From Myxococcales bacterium (GTDB lineage Bacteria; Myxococcota; UBA4151), in contig PBND01000021.1 in assembly GCA_002722845.1 (NCBI GenBank), forward strand, positions 1-45,726: a stretch of 45,726 bases of DNA, in the 5' to 3' direction. This document shows, piece after piece, positions 17,989 to 25,661 of the stretch. Position 1 is the first letter of the stretch. Every line of letters starts with the position of its first letter. A program made the position numbers and the translations under genes. The notes under the pieces are model-generated. The model searched no databases and was not told the DNA's origin. It saw only the letters and a program-made list of their open reading frames with translations.

Positions 17989-19110
17989 ATGGGCCTGACC
18001 TCATTGATCCTCGCCAGTTCTCTTGCTGCCCCTTTAAGGGATTGCGACACCGCTCCCTGCTACCCAACAGCCTACGTGGATCAAGGCAATCGGGACTGGG
18101 CCTGCCGAGGGCTCACTTTTGCAAACCACTCCGGATCCGATTTTGGCATCGGTGGGTTTGAGGAAATGGATCGAGGGCGTGCTGTTTATGCGGCCGCCGG
18201 TGGCCAAATCATCCAAGTGGAAGACGGTCACTTCGATCGCTGCGTCAGTGGTCAGTGCGAAGGTGGCGATGGCTACGGCAACCATATCATCATCGATCAT
18301 GGCGACGGCCGACAGAGCCTCTATGCCCATCTGCGAAATGGATCGGTGGTCGTGGAAGTCGGTGAGCCAGTGGACTGTGGCGCGGCCATCGGCCTGGTCG
18401 GTAGCTCAGGCTTTTCCACTGGGGCCCACCTTCATTTTGAGTGGCGGGTGGATGGAGCGTCCATCGACCCCTTCGCCGGCCCCTGTGGCGAGCCAAATAC
18501 CGCTTGGGTCGAACAAGGCCCTCACGGTGCCCTGCCCGCCCGTCTTTGTGCAGGCGAGGGGCCGGCTGCGGGAGAAGACAACAGCCGAATCCTTGAAGAA
18601 CCCGCGCCGGGGGAAATCGTCGCCGCTCGCGGCACCGAGGTCTCTTATTGTTGGCGCGTTGAAAATAGCGGCTCACGAACCTGGGAGCCAGAGATGGTCA
18701 ATGGGGTGCTCGTCAGTGGCGAGCGCCTGGGCCAGGCTGGAACCTTGGGCCTCTCAGAGACCGTCTTACCGGGCGCTTCGACTCAGGTTTGCGCTGAACT
18801 CACAATGGATGCGCCGGCCGGTGAGCGGAGCCGGGCGAGTTGGCGTCTGGCCCGGGCGGGCAGTGTCTTTGGCGCCATGCTGATCCTGCGCGTCGACGTG
18901 GTGGAACCAAGAGATGCCGGCCCAACCACTGCCGACGGAGGGTCCTTCCAGCCTGATCCGGATGGAGGTGTTCTGCCTCGACCCGATGGGGGCGATCATC
19001 CTGATCACCCGACGGGGTGCGGCTGTGTGGCCGCTAGCCCCCTCAACCTCTGGTTGCTCTTGCTCTTCTTTGTCGGCCGGCGGCCCTATCGAGCGGGGAC
19101 GCTGAACTGA
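17989..19110 (+). CDS. M23 (LytM-type) endopeptidase with NBR1-like domain and MYXO-CTERM tail
   Basis: The 373-residue secreted protein has a weak N-terminal signal (MGLTSLILASSLAAP) and a LytM/M23 metallopeptidase domain. Zinc ligands are H47 and D51 (HSGSD) and H149 in HLHFE, with H114 in YAHL and H147 as further active-site residues, so it should be an active peptidoglycan cross-bridge hydrolase. Residues about 200-300 resemble the Ig-like domain next to BRCA1 (VSYCWRVENSGSRTWEP, then SRASWRLARAGSVFG). A DGG/PDG-rich linker leads to GCGCVAAS, a hydrophobic helix and RR, a MYXO-CTERM-like signal. It is transcribed divergently from the elongasome operon, which fits a role in wall remodelling. 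Its 3' end overlaps the convergent gene by 25 bp. Confidence 0.85.
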   Translation: MGLTSLILASSLAAPLRDCDTAPCYPTAYVDQGNRDWACRGLTFANHSGSDFGIGGFEEMDRGRAVYAAAGGQIIQVEDGHFDRCVSGQCEGGDGYGNHIIIDHGDGRQSLYAHLRNGSVVVEVGEPVDCGAAIGLVGSSGFSTGAHLHFEWRVDGASIDPFAGPCGEPNTAWVEQGPHGALPARLCAGEGPAAGEDNSRILEEPAPGEIVAARGTEVSYCWRVENSGSRTWEPEMVNGVLVSGERLGQAGTLGLSETVLPGASTQVCAELTMDAPAGERSRASWRLARAGSVFGAMLILRVDVVEPRDAGPTTADGGSFQPDPDGGVLPRPDGGDHPDHPTGCGCVAASPLNLWLLLLFFVGRRPYRAGTLN

Positions 19111-20147
19111 GCCATGATTCCCCCATCGGCGGGGGAGATCAATTGCACCTCGATGACCTGCTGGCCGCGCCGTGTGAGAATCGTACCGGTCAACACCGCA
19201 TCGGTCTTCTTCGCCATGCGCTTCTTTCGCCCGTCACTCATGTCGGCAAACTTTTTGATCGGTTGTTTTTTGGCGACCGTGCAACCCGCAGCGCCGGATT
19301 TGAGTTGGTCGATCACCTGCTTGGCAGCCTTTCGGCCGTCGAGGCCGCTGGCGCCCCGACTGGTGAACTCAGCCACCGAGATCCGCAAGGGCCCTGGGCG
19401 TACAGGCTGTCCCTTTTTCGCGCCACCAAAGGTGTCGCCCAGGTGGGTATAACTGCCCTTCGAACTGCTGGCTTTGACCTCGTACACTTCGATCTCGCCG
19501 ACGGCGTCACCGCCCTTCATCACCTGGAGTTTGCTCCCCTCACCAATGCCGTGGCCTCGCCCTAAGGAGACCGTGATCTCACCAGCGATATGGGCCGTGA
19601 TGCGCCCCCGGACACTGTTTCGTGGAGCACAGGCATGGCGATTCAATTGATGGAAAAGCCGAACGCCAAACTTTGGATCAAGCTCTACGGCTGCTTTGGC
19701 ATCGCCACTGAGTTTTCCCGCCAGACCTTCGAGGAGTTCCTCAAGTAAATCCGGGTTACTCCAGCTCACCCGCTCGGCATGAACGGTGGCAGCCGTATCC
19801 ACATCGACCAGGCGAACATTCAAAATGCGCTTCGAGCCCAACCGCCCAACACTACCAACGAGAAAATAAGCCGCGTGGGCGTAGGCAGCGAGGTCGATAA
19901 AATCGTCATCGCTGGCCGTCACCATCTGCAACTGCTTCTCTTCCATCATTTGGGCCATATGGTTCCGGTCGAGGACTTTATATTTGCCCTTCTGGCTCAG
20001 CATCGTGCCCAACGTGTCGCCGATCTCGTCACCATCCCCTTGGGTGAGACCACCGCCCACCTTGAGGGGCATCAAAGCCAAGGTCTCCTGCTCGGCCATC
20101 GCTGGGCCGGCCACGAGAAGACTCGCAGCAATCGTCAGACGGAACAT
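19086..20147 (-). CDS. Periplasmic CsgG/FlgT-like protein (last gene of ring-module cluster)
   Basis: The 353-residue protein has a cleavable signal (SLLVAGPAMA before E20). The N-terminal half resembles the CsgG/FlgO fold: an initial LALMPLKVGGG strand, DEIGDTLGTMLSQKGKYKVLDRNHM, and then YFLVGSVGRLGSKRILNVRLVDVDTA. Residues about 180-236 resemble the FlgT C-terminal domain (GEITVSLGRGHGIGEGSKLQVMKGG). In Vibrio, FlgT, FlgO and FlgP build the outer-membrane ring around the flagellum; CsgG is the curli secretion pore. Here no flagellar or curli gene is close. It follows a lipoprotein gene with a TGATG overlap and ends tail-to-tail with the M23 gene. Fold-level resemblance only; precise function unknown. 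Confidence 0.7.
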   Translation of the reverse strand: MFRLTIAASLLVAGPAMAEQETLALMPLKVGGGLTQGDGDEIGDTLGTMLSQKGKYKVLDRNHMAQMMEEKQLQMVTASDDDFIDLAAYAHAAYFLVGSVGRLGSKRILNVRLVDVDTAATVHAERVSWSNPDLLEELLEGLAGKLSGDAKAAVELDPKFGVRLFHQLNRHACAPRNSVRGRITAHIAGEITVSLGRGHGIGEGSKLQVMKGGDAVGEIEVYEVKASSSKGSYTHLGDTFGGAKKGQPVRPGPLRISVAEFTSRGASGLDGRKAAKQVIDQLKSGAAGCTVAKKQPIKKFADMSDGRKKRMAKKTDAVLTGTILTRRGQQVIEVQLISPADGGIMAQFSVPAR

Positions 20148-21010
20148 CAGTTCTCCTTCTTTGCCTCTGGCGGCTTATCGGACTCCGGAGGCGTCTTTTT
20201 ATTCGGCGCCTTTGGGCCAATATCGGTTGGTTTCGACCGGCGCTTGATCAAGGGCCGCTTGGCTTTGCCTTTTTGCTCACTGGATTTGGAGGCATTCCCT
20301 GGGGAATCCTTGCTGGTCTTCGGTCCAGGGTTCGGGGGCGCTGACTTGGCATTCGCGGCCTCTGGCTCATCCCTCACGGCGGGCCCGACTGCGGGCTCGG
20401 AAGCCCCTAACTCCAGATCGGGTTCTCCATCCTCTTTGTCCTCTTTGGACTCCGCGGCCAAGAGATCACCTTTCGCCTCGATGACGTGGGTTAGGGGCAG
20501 CGCCTGGCGCATCTCGTCGGGAACCTGAGCCCACTTCAGTTGCATCCAGTCCGGCGCCCTTGGGGTAAAAACCGTGCCGTCCCCCATCCGGCCAGGGAGG
20601 GCCTCTAGGACGGAATCGAGCCGCTCGTCCCCATGCAGCGCCCTACGAATCACCTTGTCCACATCTTCCCATCGTAACTGGACCCGGCTGAAGTGGCTGC
20701 CGTCGGCCGGGTCCACCCAGCGGTCGCTCACCGATGCGACCAGGGCGACCTGAACATAGAGTTCCTTCGCTAGATCCGGCCCCAATGGCGTCAGGGCAGG
20801 GGCCAGCCAGGCGTCGAGTGCACCAGCGAGTTGGGAGGCGGCCATCATATCAGCCCCAGCGATGCCTTCCGCTGCGGGGGCCTCACCGATCGCGACCACG
20901 CCCCGCTTCGCAATGGCCGTCTCCCCGCTCACCCAATCCGGGGCGGGAGCCGGCAAGTAGGCACAAGCGATGCCAAGAAAACCGCCAAGACCGAGGGTTA
21001 GCCATCGCAT
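20147..21010 (-). CDS. Lipoprotein with degenerate LPP20-like domain and Lys/Pro-rich tail
   Basis: The start is set at the ATG at 21010, because a perfect AAGGAGGT lies nine bases upstream; the in-frame GTG at 21016 would leave only three. The 287-residue product has a lipobox (FLGIAC, C16). PDWVSGETAIAKRGVVAIGEAP followed by a helix resembles the beginning of LPP20 domains, but the match is weak. From about residue 185 the chain turns into a low-complexity tail of Lys, Pro, Glu and Ser ending KKEN, probably disordered and perhaps binding peptidoglycan or DNA-like polyanions; that is a guess. It is coupled to the CsgG/FlgT-like gene by TGATG. Confidence 0.65.
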   Translation of the reverse strand: MRWLTLGLGGFLGIACAYLPAPAPDWVSGETAIAKRGVVAIGEAPAAEGIAGADMMAASQLAGALDAWLAPALTPLGPDLAKELYVQVALVASVSDRWVDPADGSHFSRVQLRWEDVDKVIRRALHGDERLDSVLEALPGRMGDGTVFTPRAPDWMQLKWAQVPDEMRQALPLTHVIEAKGDLLAAESKEDKEDGEPDLELGASEPAVGPAVRDEPEAANAKSAPPNPGPKTSKDSPGNASKSSEQKGKAKRPLIKRRSKPTDIGPKAPNKKTPPESDKPPEAKKEN

Positions 21011-21071
21011 CAGCACGACACCTCCTTGCCCAGAGCCTAGCCCAGGGGGCCACCGCTGCCCAGGAAAGGGG

Positions 21072-21527
21072 TCACGGTTTCGGATAAGAATAGAGAAAGT
21101 AGTAAACTCGCCCCTCTTTGCCGGACCATCTTCCGTGGGGGTCGATCCACTCCGCCTCCTGCTTCATTCCCTCGAGCACCGACTTAAAGAGTCGGCTGCT
21201 TTCACTCCGATCGACAGCAAAGTGCCGCTGAATGCCCTCCTTCGATGTCTGATCGGAGCGGGTCACACGGGTGGAGATATCGACGCCAGCGACAGACACG
21301 GTCCCCAGCATGCTCGCCAGGTCACGGGCAGCCCGGTCCTGAGCGATTTTGCGGGCATCGCCCGGCATGCCGGTCGGACCGCCATAGCCCACCACCCAGA
21401 GTCGACTCTCGTCCTGAACGGGCGGCTCACCCGTGGCTTTCCACTGACTCAGCCACGGTGGCGGCTCCGGAACAGGTGGCGTGTGAGCACAGGCCAAAAA
21501 GAGAAGGGATGCGGTGAAACACCGCAT
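21072..21527 (-). CDS. Small LPP20-like lipoprotein
   Basis: The ATG at 21527 gives a lipoprotein signal (MRCFTASLLFLAC, C13) and 151 residues. A longer in-frame start at 21587 lies inside the preceding gene and would place 20 non-signal residues in front, so it is disfavoured. The body has the LPP20 pattern: PPPWLSQW, then LWVVGYGGPTGMPGDARKIAQDRAARDLASMLG, a Gly-rich beta-strand followed by a helix with repeated Ala. The start codon lies inside a perfect 11-bp hairpin (21506-21530) followed by a U-rich run, so expression is likely to be controlled at translation or by attenuation. Confidence 0.7.
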   Translation of the reverse strand: MRCFTASLLFLACAHTPPVPEPPPWLSQWKATGEPPVQDESRLWVVGYGGPTGMPGDARKIAQDRAARDLASMLGTVSVAGVDISTRVTRSDQTSKEGIQRHFAVDRSESSRLFKSVLEGMKQEAEWIDPHGRWSGKEGRVYYFLYSYPKP

Positions 21528-21530
21528 CCC
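21506..21530 (-). promoter_or_regulatory. Hairpin enclosing a start codon, followed by a U-rich tract
   Basis: On the minus strand GGGATGCGGTG, loop TTT and CACCGCATCCC form a perfect 11-bp stem, followed by TTCTCTTTTT. The ATG of the small LPP20-like gene (21527-21525) is inside the 5' arm, and the G-rich part of its ribosome site borders the arm. It could terminate readthrough from the upstream LPP20 gene, sequester the start, or both. Confidence 0.6.
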
Positions 21531-21564
21531 CCTCTTTAGCAGAATCCAACTCAAGGGAACGCTC

Positions 21565-22113
21565 TTAGTTCCCACGAGCCTTTTCAAGTTCCGAATTCAG
21601 GTCATCGAAGTTGCTCTCGGCCCGGGCTCGGATTTGGGCTGCAGCCCGCTTATCCAGGTCGTTCATCTTCTCCAGGTTGTCGCCGAAGGCGTCCAGATTC
21701 AGATAGGCCAGCGAGTAGAGCGTGCCATCTTTGTCTTCCCAGTGATTGATGATGTTCACGCCCACCAACTTCACATCCACCAAACTCTTGGTGATGTCGG
21801 CCGTATAGGCTTCGACGTTTTCTGCCTCGGTATCGGTCACGCTCTCGCGGGAGCTCTTGTAGAGGTTGGTCACGTGCTTACCGAAGATGGCAGCCATCTC
21901 CTTGAAGGCCTCATTATGGGACTGAGTCCGCCGCATGATCTTATCTTTGGAGGTGCCGATCCCGACGGCATAAAATCCCTTGCCGTTGGGTGCATCATAG
22001 GCACCACCCCCACGATGGACCCAGGCGGGGGTTCCGCTGGTGGCCGGTGTGGAGGCACAAGCCATGATCATACCGGCCGCAGCCATAACGGTAAGTGTCT
22101 TCGCAATTCGCAT
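21565..22113 (-). CDS. LPP20/FlgP-family lipoprotein
   Basis: This 182-residue lipoprotein (lipobox MIMAC, C19) is the clearest LPP20-type member of the cluster. TPAWVHRGG and GKGFYAVGIGTSKDKIMRRTQSHNEAFKEMA give the expected Trp-containing entry, Gly-rich strand and Ala-rich helix; it then has VKLVGVNIINHWEDKDGTLYSLAYLNLD and a charged helical end. FlgP, a member of this family, forms a multimeric outer-membrane ring around flagella. The upstream 134-bp gap holds an exact CRP-type palindrome (22197-22212), and AAAGGA precedes the ATG, so this gene may head its own transcript. Confidence 0.83.
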   Translation of the reverse strand: MRIAKTLTVMAAAGMIMACASTPATSGTPAWVHRGGGAYDAPNGKGFYAVGIGTSKDKIMRRTQSHNEAFKEMAAIFGKHVTNLYKSSRESVTDTEAENVEAYTADITKSLVDVKLVGVNIINHWEDKDGTLYSLAYLNLDAFGDNLEKMNDLDKRAAAQIRARAESNFDDLNSELEKARGN

Positions 22114-22194
22114 GTCGTCTTCCTTTCAATAGCCCGACGGGCTGGTCAAAGTTGGGGCTGAGACGAATATCCCCTGTTCCTATTCAATCCATCC

Positions 22195-22214
22195 ACTGTG
22201 ACGTGGTTCACAGT
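22195..22214. promoter_or_regulatory. CRP-type operator: TGTGA-N6-TCACA
   Basis: ACTGTGA, six bases CGTGGT and TCACAGT form a perfect 7-bp inverted repeat whose core (22197-22212) is identical to the E. coli CRP consensus TGTGA-N6-TCACA. It is centred about 91 bp upstream of the LPP20 lipoprotein start on the minus strand, in a non-coding gap. Binding by a CRP/FNR-family protein is inference. Confidence 0.6.
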
Positions 22215-22247
22215 CTTCCTAATGCCTCCATGACAGGCCGACAACCC

Positions 22248-23768
22248 TCAGCGAGAGAGCGCCTGACGCAAGGCCTTCACCAAGCGCTTCCCCACACGCT
22301 TCTCGGCCTGTTCCGTGGCCGAGTCATCGTCGGTTTGCGTCCCCCGCCCGCTTGCGTCGAGTTGGGCCCGCTGGGCTCCCTGCTTGCGTACCGTCAACTG
22401 GGCCCTCACTTTACAGGTCCTGCGCATGCTCAGGTCCTTACAGGTCGCCTCGCCGATGGATAATTCGAGTTCCCAAGCCGCACTTGAATCATCGACCAGG
22501 TCCATACCCAGCTTCTTGGAGAGTCCTTCACGCAGAGCACTCGGCGGCTCACTGCCGGAAAGGCGAACTCGAATCGGCTGCAGATTCAAGGTCATCTGTA
22601 GTCGCAGCCGCGCCACCACACCGGGATGCTTCAGCCGCAACCAACTGTTCTCCCCCTGATCCACGCCCGCAAGCGTTGCCATATCGACGGCGACAACAAC
22701 CTTCGGACGGCGGCCCCAGATTCGCCAGTCTTTCACATGGGCCGTCCCAGCACGGGTCGTGACCAAGTGACTGGGCGACCGGGGCCCCATACGAAGTTTA
22801 AAGCGAACCGGCACGCCGTCCACCGGGCCACCATCGCTGGTGACCTCCGCACTGATCGTCAGCGCCGTTCCCACGGGAGCGGAACCCGGATCCGCCGCAG
22901 ACAACTGGAGGCCTGCTCCAGCTCGAGCGACGAGGTCATTGACCAGGGCCTCTGCCGGCCGGCCCGCGATCTGGAAGGGCACACCGAAGAGATTTCGCAG
23001 GGCGAGGCTGGCCCGCAGACCATGCCCCAAGGCTTTCACCGAATCCCCAGCGGCCAAAGCTTTCTCCGCAGCCTGGACCTGATCGAGCACCACGTCTTGG
23101 AGGGCTGCAAGTTGAGCGGCGATCTTCGCCTCCAGCTCCGCTTTATTGAAACGGCCCAGCACATAGGCATTTTGCTCGTCACTGTACTGATCATGAATCT
23201 CAGCACCCTCTAAGGAGGCATCCACGTGGGCCCGAATGGCCTCATCATAGTTACTTGCGAGGTTTTCACCGGCCTGATCGGTGTAGCTGCTGCGGAAGCT
23301 GTCCGCGACAGACTCCACATGGACCTTCAATTGGGAGCCGATGGCCGCGAAAGCTCGATCGCGAGCCTGGATCCGAGCCTCACCTTCATCGCTCTCGATA
23401 TTGGCCATGCCCATGCCATAGATATAGGTCCCATCAGCGGCCGGCACCTGCATGATCCAGGCAGGCTTCCCCCTTGGCTTTGCAGGTTCTGCAGCCGGCG
23501 CTGGGTCCGGCTTGGTACGGATCGGCGCGGGTGCTGCGGCCTCTTTACGGGGACGAAGCGTCGTCAAATTCGGGGGGTTTTCTTCGATATCCCGAACCCG
23601 CTCCTCTTTCGTCTTCATCTTTCGGCGCTTCTCGAGGTCGAGAAAATTGGCACCCGCCCGGGCCTTGATTCGGTCCCGCTTGGCCTTTGAGAGTCGTTTC
23701 GGCCCTGTTTTCGGCGGTGGCGTGCTCACACAGCCCGCCATCGCCAACAGCAACAATCCCCGTTTCAT
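22248..23768 (-). CDS. Multidomain LPP20-type lipoprotein
   Basis: The 506-residue lipoprotein (LAMAGC lipobox, C13) has a basic helical linker up to about residue 95. An LPP20-like domain at about 100-216 follows (KPAWIMQVPAADGTYIYGMGMANI, then EARIQARDRAFAAIGSQL), then a helical segment (QVQAAEKALAAGDSVKALGHGL). An Ig-like domain lies at about 295-360 (VGTALTISAEVTSDGG), and a C-terminal alpha/beta domain containing MRRTCKVRAQLTVRKQG completes it. GAGGAG precedes the ATG by eight bases. A G/C hairpin lies between it and the upstream 611-residue gene. The LPP20 part suggests ring formation and the Ig part a partner contact; both are inference. Confidence 0.75.
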   Translation of the reverse strand: MKRGLLLLAMAGCVSTPPPKTGPKRLSKAKRDRIKARAGANFLDLEKRRKMKTKEERVRDIEENPPNLTTLRPRKEAAAPAPIRTKPDPAPAAEPAKPRGKPAWIMQVPAADGTYIYGMGMANIESDEGEARIQARDRAFAAIGSQLKVHVESVADSFRSSYTDQAGENLASNYDEAIRAHVDASLEGAEIHDQYSDEQNAYVLGRFNKAELEAKIAAQLAALQDVVLDQVQAAEKALAAGDSVKALGHGLRASLALRNLFGVPFQIAGRPAEALVNDLVARAGAGLQLSAADPGSAPVGTALTISAEVTSDGGPVDGVPVRFKLRMGPRSPSHLVTTRAGTAHVKDWRIWGRRPKVVVAVDMATLAGVDQGENSWLRLKHPGVVARLRLQMTLNLQPIRVRLSGSEPPSALREGLSKKLGMDLVDDSSAAWELELSIGEATCKDLSMRRTCKVRAQLTVRKQGAQRAQLDASGRGTQTDDDSATEQAEKRVGKRLVKALRQALSR

Positions 23769-23787
23769 CCGCTCATCTCCTCGTCAC

Positions 23788-23807
23788 GGGGGGATGGACG
23801 TCCCCCC
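23788..23807 (-). other. Intercistronic G/C hairpin in the ring-module cluster
   Basis: GGGGGGA, a 6-nt loop and TCCCCCC form a perfect 7-bp stem in the 54-bp gap between two minus-strand genes, just ahead of the ribosome site of the 506-residue lipoprotein. There is no U-tract. It may stabilise or process the mRNA and set different levels for the genes on each side. Confidence 0.5.
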
Positions 23808-23822
23808 CGGCCAGACATTCAG

Positions 23823-25658
23823 CTAGTAGTTAAAGATCAACCCGCCCATGAGGGTAGGTAAGCCTGCTTGAAGGCCGGCTCGCCCGTGGATGCCGGCCCA
23901 GCCGGAACCGAGGAAGTAGTCCGCAAAAATATGCGTACCCGGGTGAAGATCTTCTGAGCCCGCATTGACGCCCACATCGAACTGAGCGCCGAAACCCAAG
24001 GCGCCACTGTGCCAGCGCTTTTTGAGGCCAAGGGCACCAAAGCCGGCGAAATCGCCAAGGTCGGCGCTGTAGTTCGTACCAAAGTCTCCCACAAACCAGA
24101 GCTCACTCAAGGCAGAGCTGTTGAATGCGAAGCCTAAACTCTTCGCAAAGCCAAAGGTGACCCCCATGCCACCGGCGATGATGAAGTTCCCACCGTTATC
24201 CCGGTGATCCTCAAGCATCTGATGCCCGAGATCACCCCGGCCGGCGATGAGTTCAGCTTCGGAGCTAACGTCCCGCTTCATACCGTCTTTGCCCGGCTTG
24301 TTATTGGCCACTTTGCGAACCCGAGAGTAGCCGATCTTCTGGCGCTTCATGGCCGTGTTGTATTCAGCCACATAAAAGCCCTGGTCGACGCGAATACCTT
24401 CCCGGCTTCCCAGACCGAAACCAAGGCGGTCACCCACTTTGGAGTTGATGGGCGCCAGCAAGCGGAAGGGCTCAAGGCCTCTCATCTGCTGTTGAACGCT
24501 GCCACCGATACTTGAGGCGGCGCCGCGACAGGCATCACGCAAACGCCGCTGTTGGCTGTTGCCGCTGGCCCGGAGCTTGGCAAAATGCTTCTTGTAAGGG
24601 GGCGCGTGCCGGAGGTGGTGGAAATCAAACTTGGCGCTCAGGCGACACTGCCATTCCGGGTGATAGGGCTTACGGGCGCTCTTGTTGTCCTCACTCGATG
24701 GAAACATACACCGGGCCGGATACTGGGGCTTACTGGGTGCACGCTGTCCCTTTTGGGGATTCTTCTGCCAGGCCTCATACTTTGCCTGCTGCGCCTGAAA
24801 ACGATCCCGTTCCCGTTTCCGCTTCTGCAACCACTGCCCCGCCTTCATCCAGTCGGTTTCACCGGGGACTCGGACTTCGGACTGTCGACTCACTCGACCA
24901 TTCTTGATGAGACCTTCGAGATTGCTGGCCCGCTCACTACGCCACGAGTCGAAACTCTGGCGAACATGAATGCGCTGATTGTTACCGTCGTTTCGAGGCC
25001 GCTTCGAATCGGGAATATCGCAGACAAGGACCCGCTTCACCCCGGCGCCGGTCAAGGTGGGCTGGTAGAAGAAAGCCGAGTTCATGACCCGCTCGAGGTC
25101 CCGACCTTTGATATCGAACTCCTTATACTTCACGTTGAAGTCCGCTTCCGCCTTCGCCTTGTCCATCTTCGAGGCCTTCATGTAGTCGCTGAATGCCTTT
25201 AGATTCTTTTGGTTCGGAGGCACCCCGTAGGGCATATCGACAAAGTCAAAGCGCACCATGCGGGTGGCCCGGCCGATGGCCTTGCCCACCATTTGATTCA
25301 TGGCTTCGAGGGTCCAGGCACCACCAGGAAACCTCTGGCCATAAAATTTGAACCACCTCACCACATGCCAGCCTGGCTTATCCCAGACGGTCTCCGGCGC
25401 GAAGTAGAGCAAGGTCTTGCGACGGTAAGTGGCCGCGCTCTTGTCCTCCTGGCTCATCGCATCTTTGTCCGCGGTCGTCGCGTCCCGATGGTCCACTTTC
25501 GGCGCGGAGGGATCGGCCGCATCGCTAGGCGCCGTCGGACTGGCCGTGGGTCCCGTCGTACTGTCTGCTGCAGTGCCGCCTTCTTTATAATGACTATCCT
25601 GGGCGAGCCCAGGGGCTGCGATGAGGCAAACCGAAAAGAGAATCAGAGATTTCTTCAC
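23823..25658 (-). CDS. Outer-membrane protein with FlgT-C-like domain and C-terminal barrel-like region
   Basis: The start is GTG at 25658, with GAGGAG six bases upstream inside the preceding gene. The 611-residue product has a cleavable signal (LIAAPGLAQ), a Thr/Ser/Ala/Asp-rich linker, and a large basic central part with aromatic clusters (YRRKTLLYFAPETVWDKPGW). Residues about 405-453 read like the FlgT C-terminal SH3-like domain (KVGDRLGFGLGSREGIRV, then GYSRVRKV). The last 140 residues are Gly- and aromatic-rich alternating strands (GMGVTFGFAKSLGFAF) ending GGLIFNY, as expected of an outer-membrane barrel or anchor. It follows the first gene after 3 bp. I know of no described family with this combination. 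Confidence 0.68.
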   Translation of the reverse strand: MKKSLILFSVCLIAAPGLAQDSHYKEGGTAADSTTGPTASPTAPSDAADPSAPKVDHRDATTADKDAMSQEDKSAATYRRKTLLYFAPETVWDKPGWHVVRWFKFYGQRFPGGAWTLEAMNQMVGKAIGRATRMVRFDFVDMPYGVPPNQKNLKAFSDYMKASKMDKAKAEADFNVKYKEFDIKGRDLERVMNSAFFYQPTLTGAGVKRVLVCDIPDSKRPRNDGNNQRIHVRQSFDSWRSERASNLEGLIKNGRVSRQSEVRVPGETDWMKAGQWLQKRKRERDRFQAQQAKYEAWQKNPQKGQRAPSKPQYPARCMFPSSEDNKSARKPYHPEWQCRLSAKFDFHHLRHAPPYKKHFAKLRASGNSQQRRLRDACRGAASSIGGSVQQQMRGLEPFRLLAPINSKVGDRLGFGLGSREGIRVDQGFYVAEYNTAMKRQKIGYSRVRKVANNKPGKDGMKRDVSSEAELIAGRGDLGHQMLEDHRDNGGNFIIAGGMGVTFGFAKSLGFAFNSSALSELWFVGDFGTNYSADLGDFAGFGALGLKKRWHSGALGFGAQFDVGVNAGSEDLHPGTHIFADYFLGSGWAGIHGRAGLQAGLPTLMGGLIFNY

Positions 25659-25661
25659 CTC

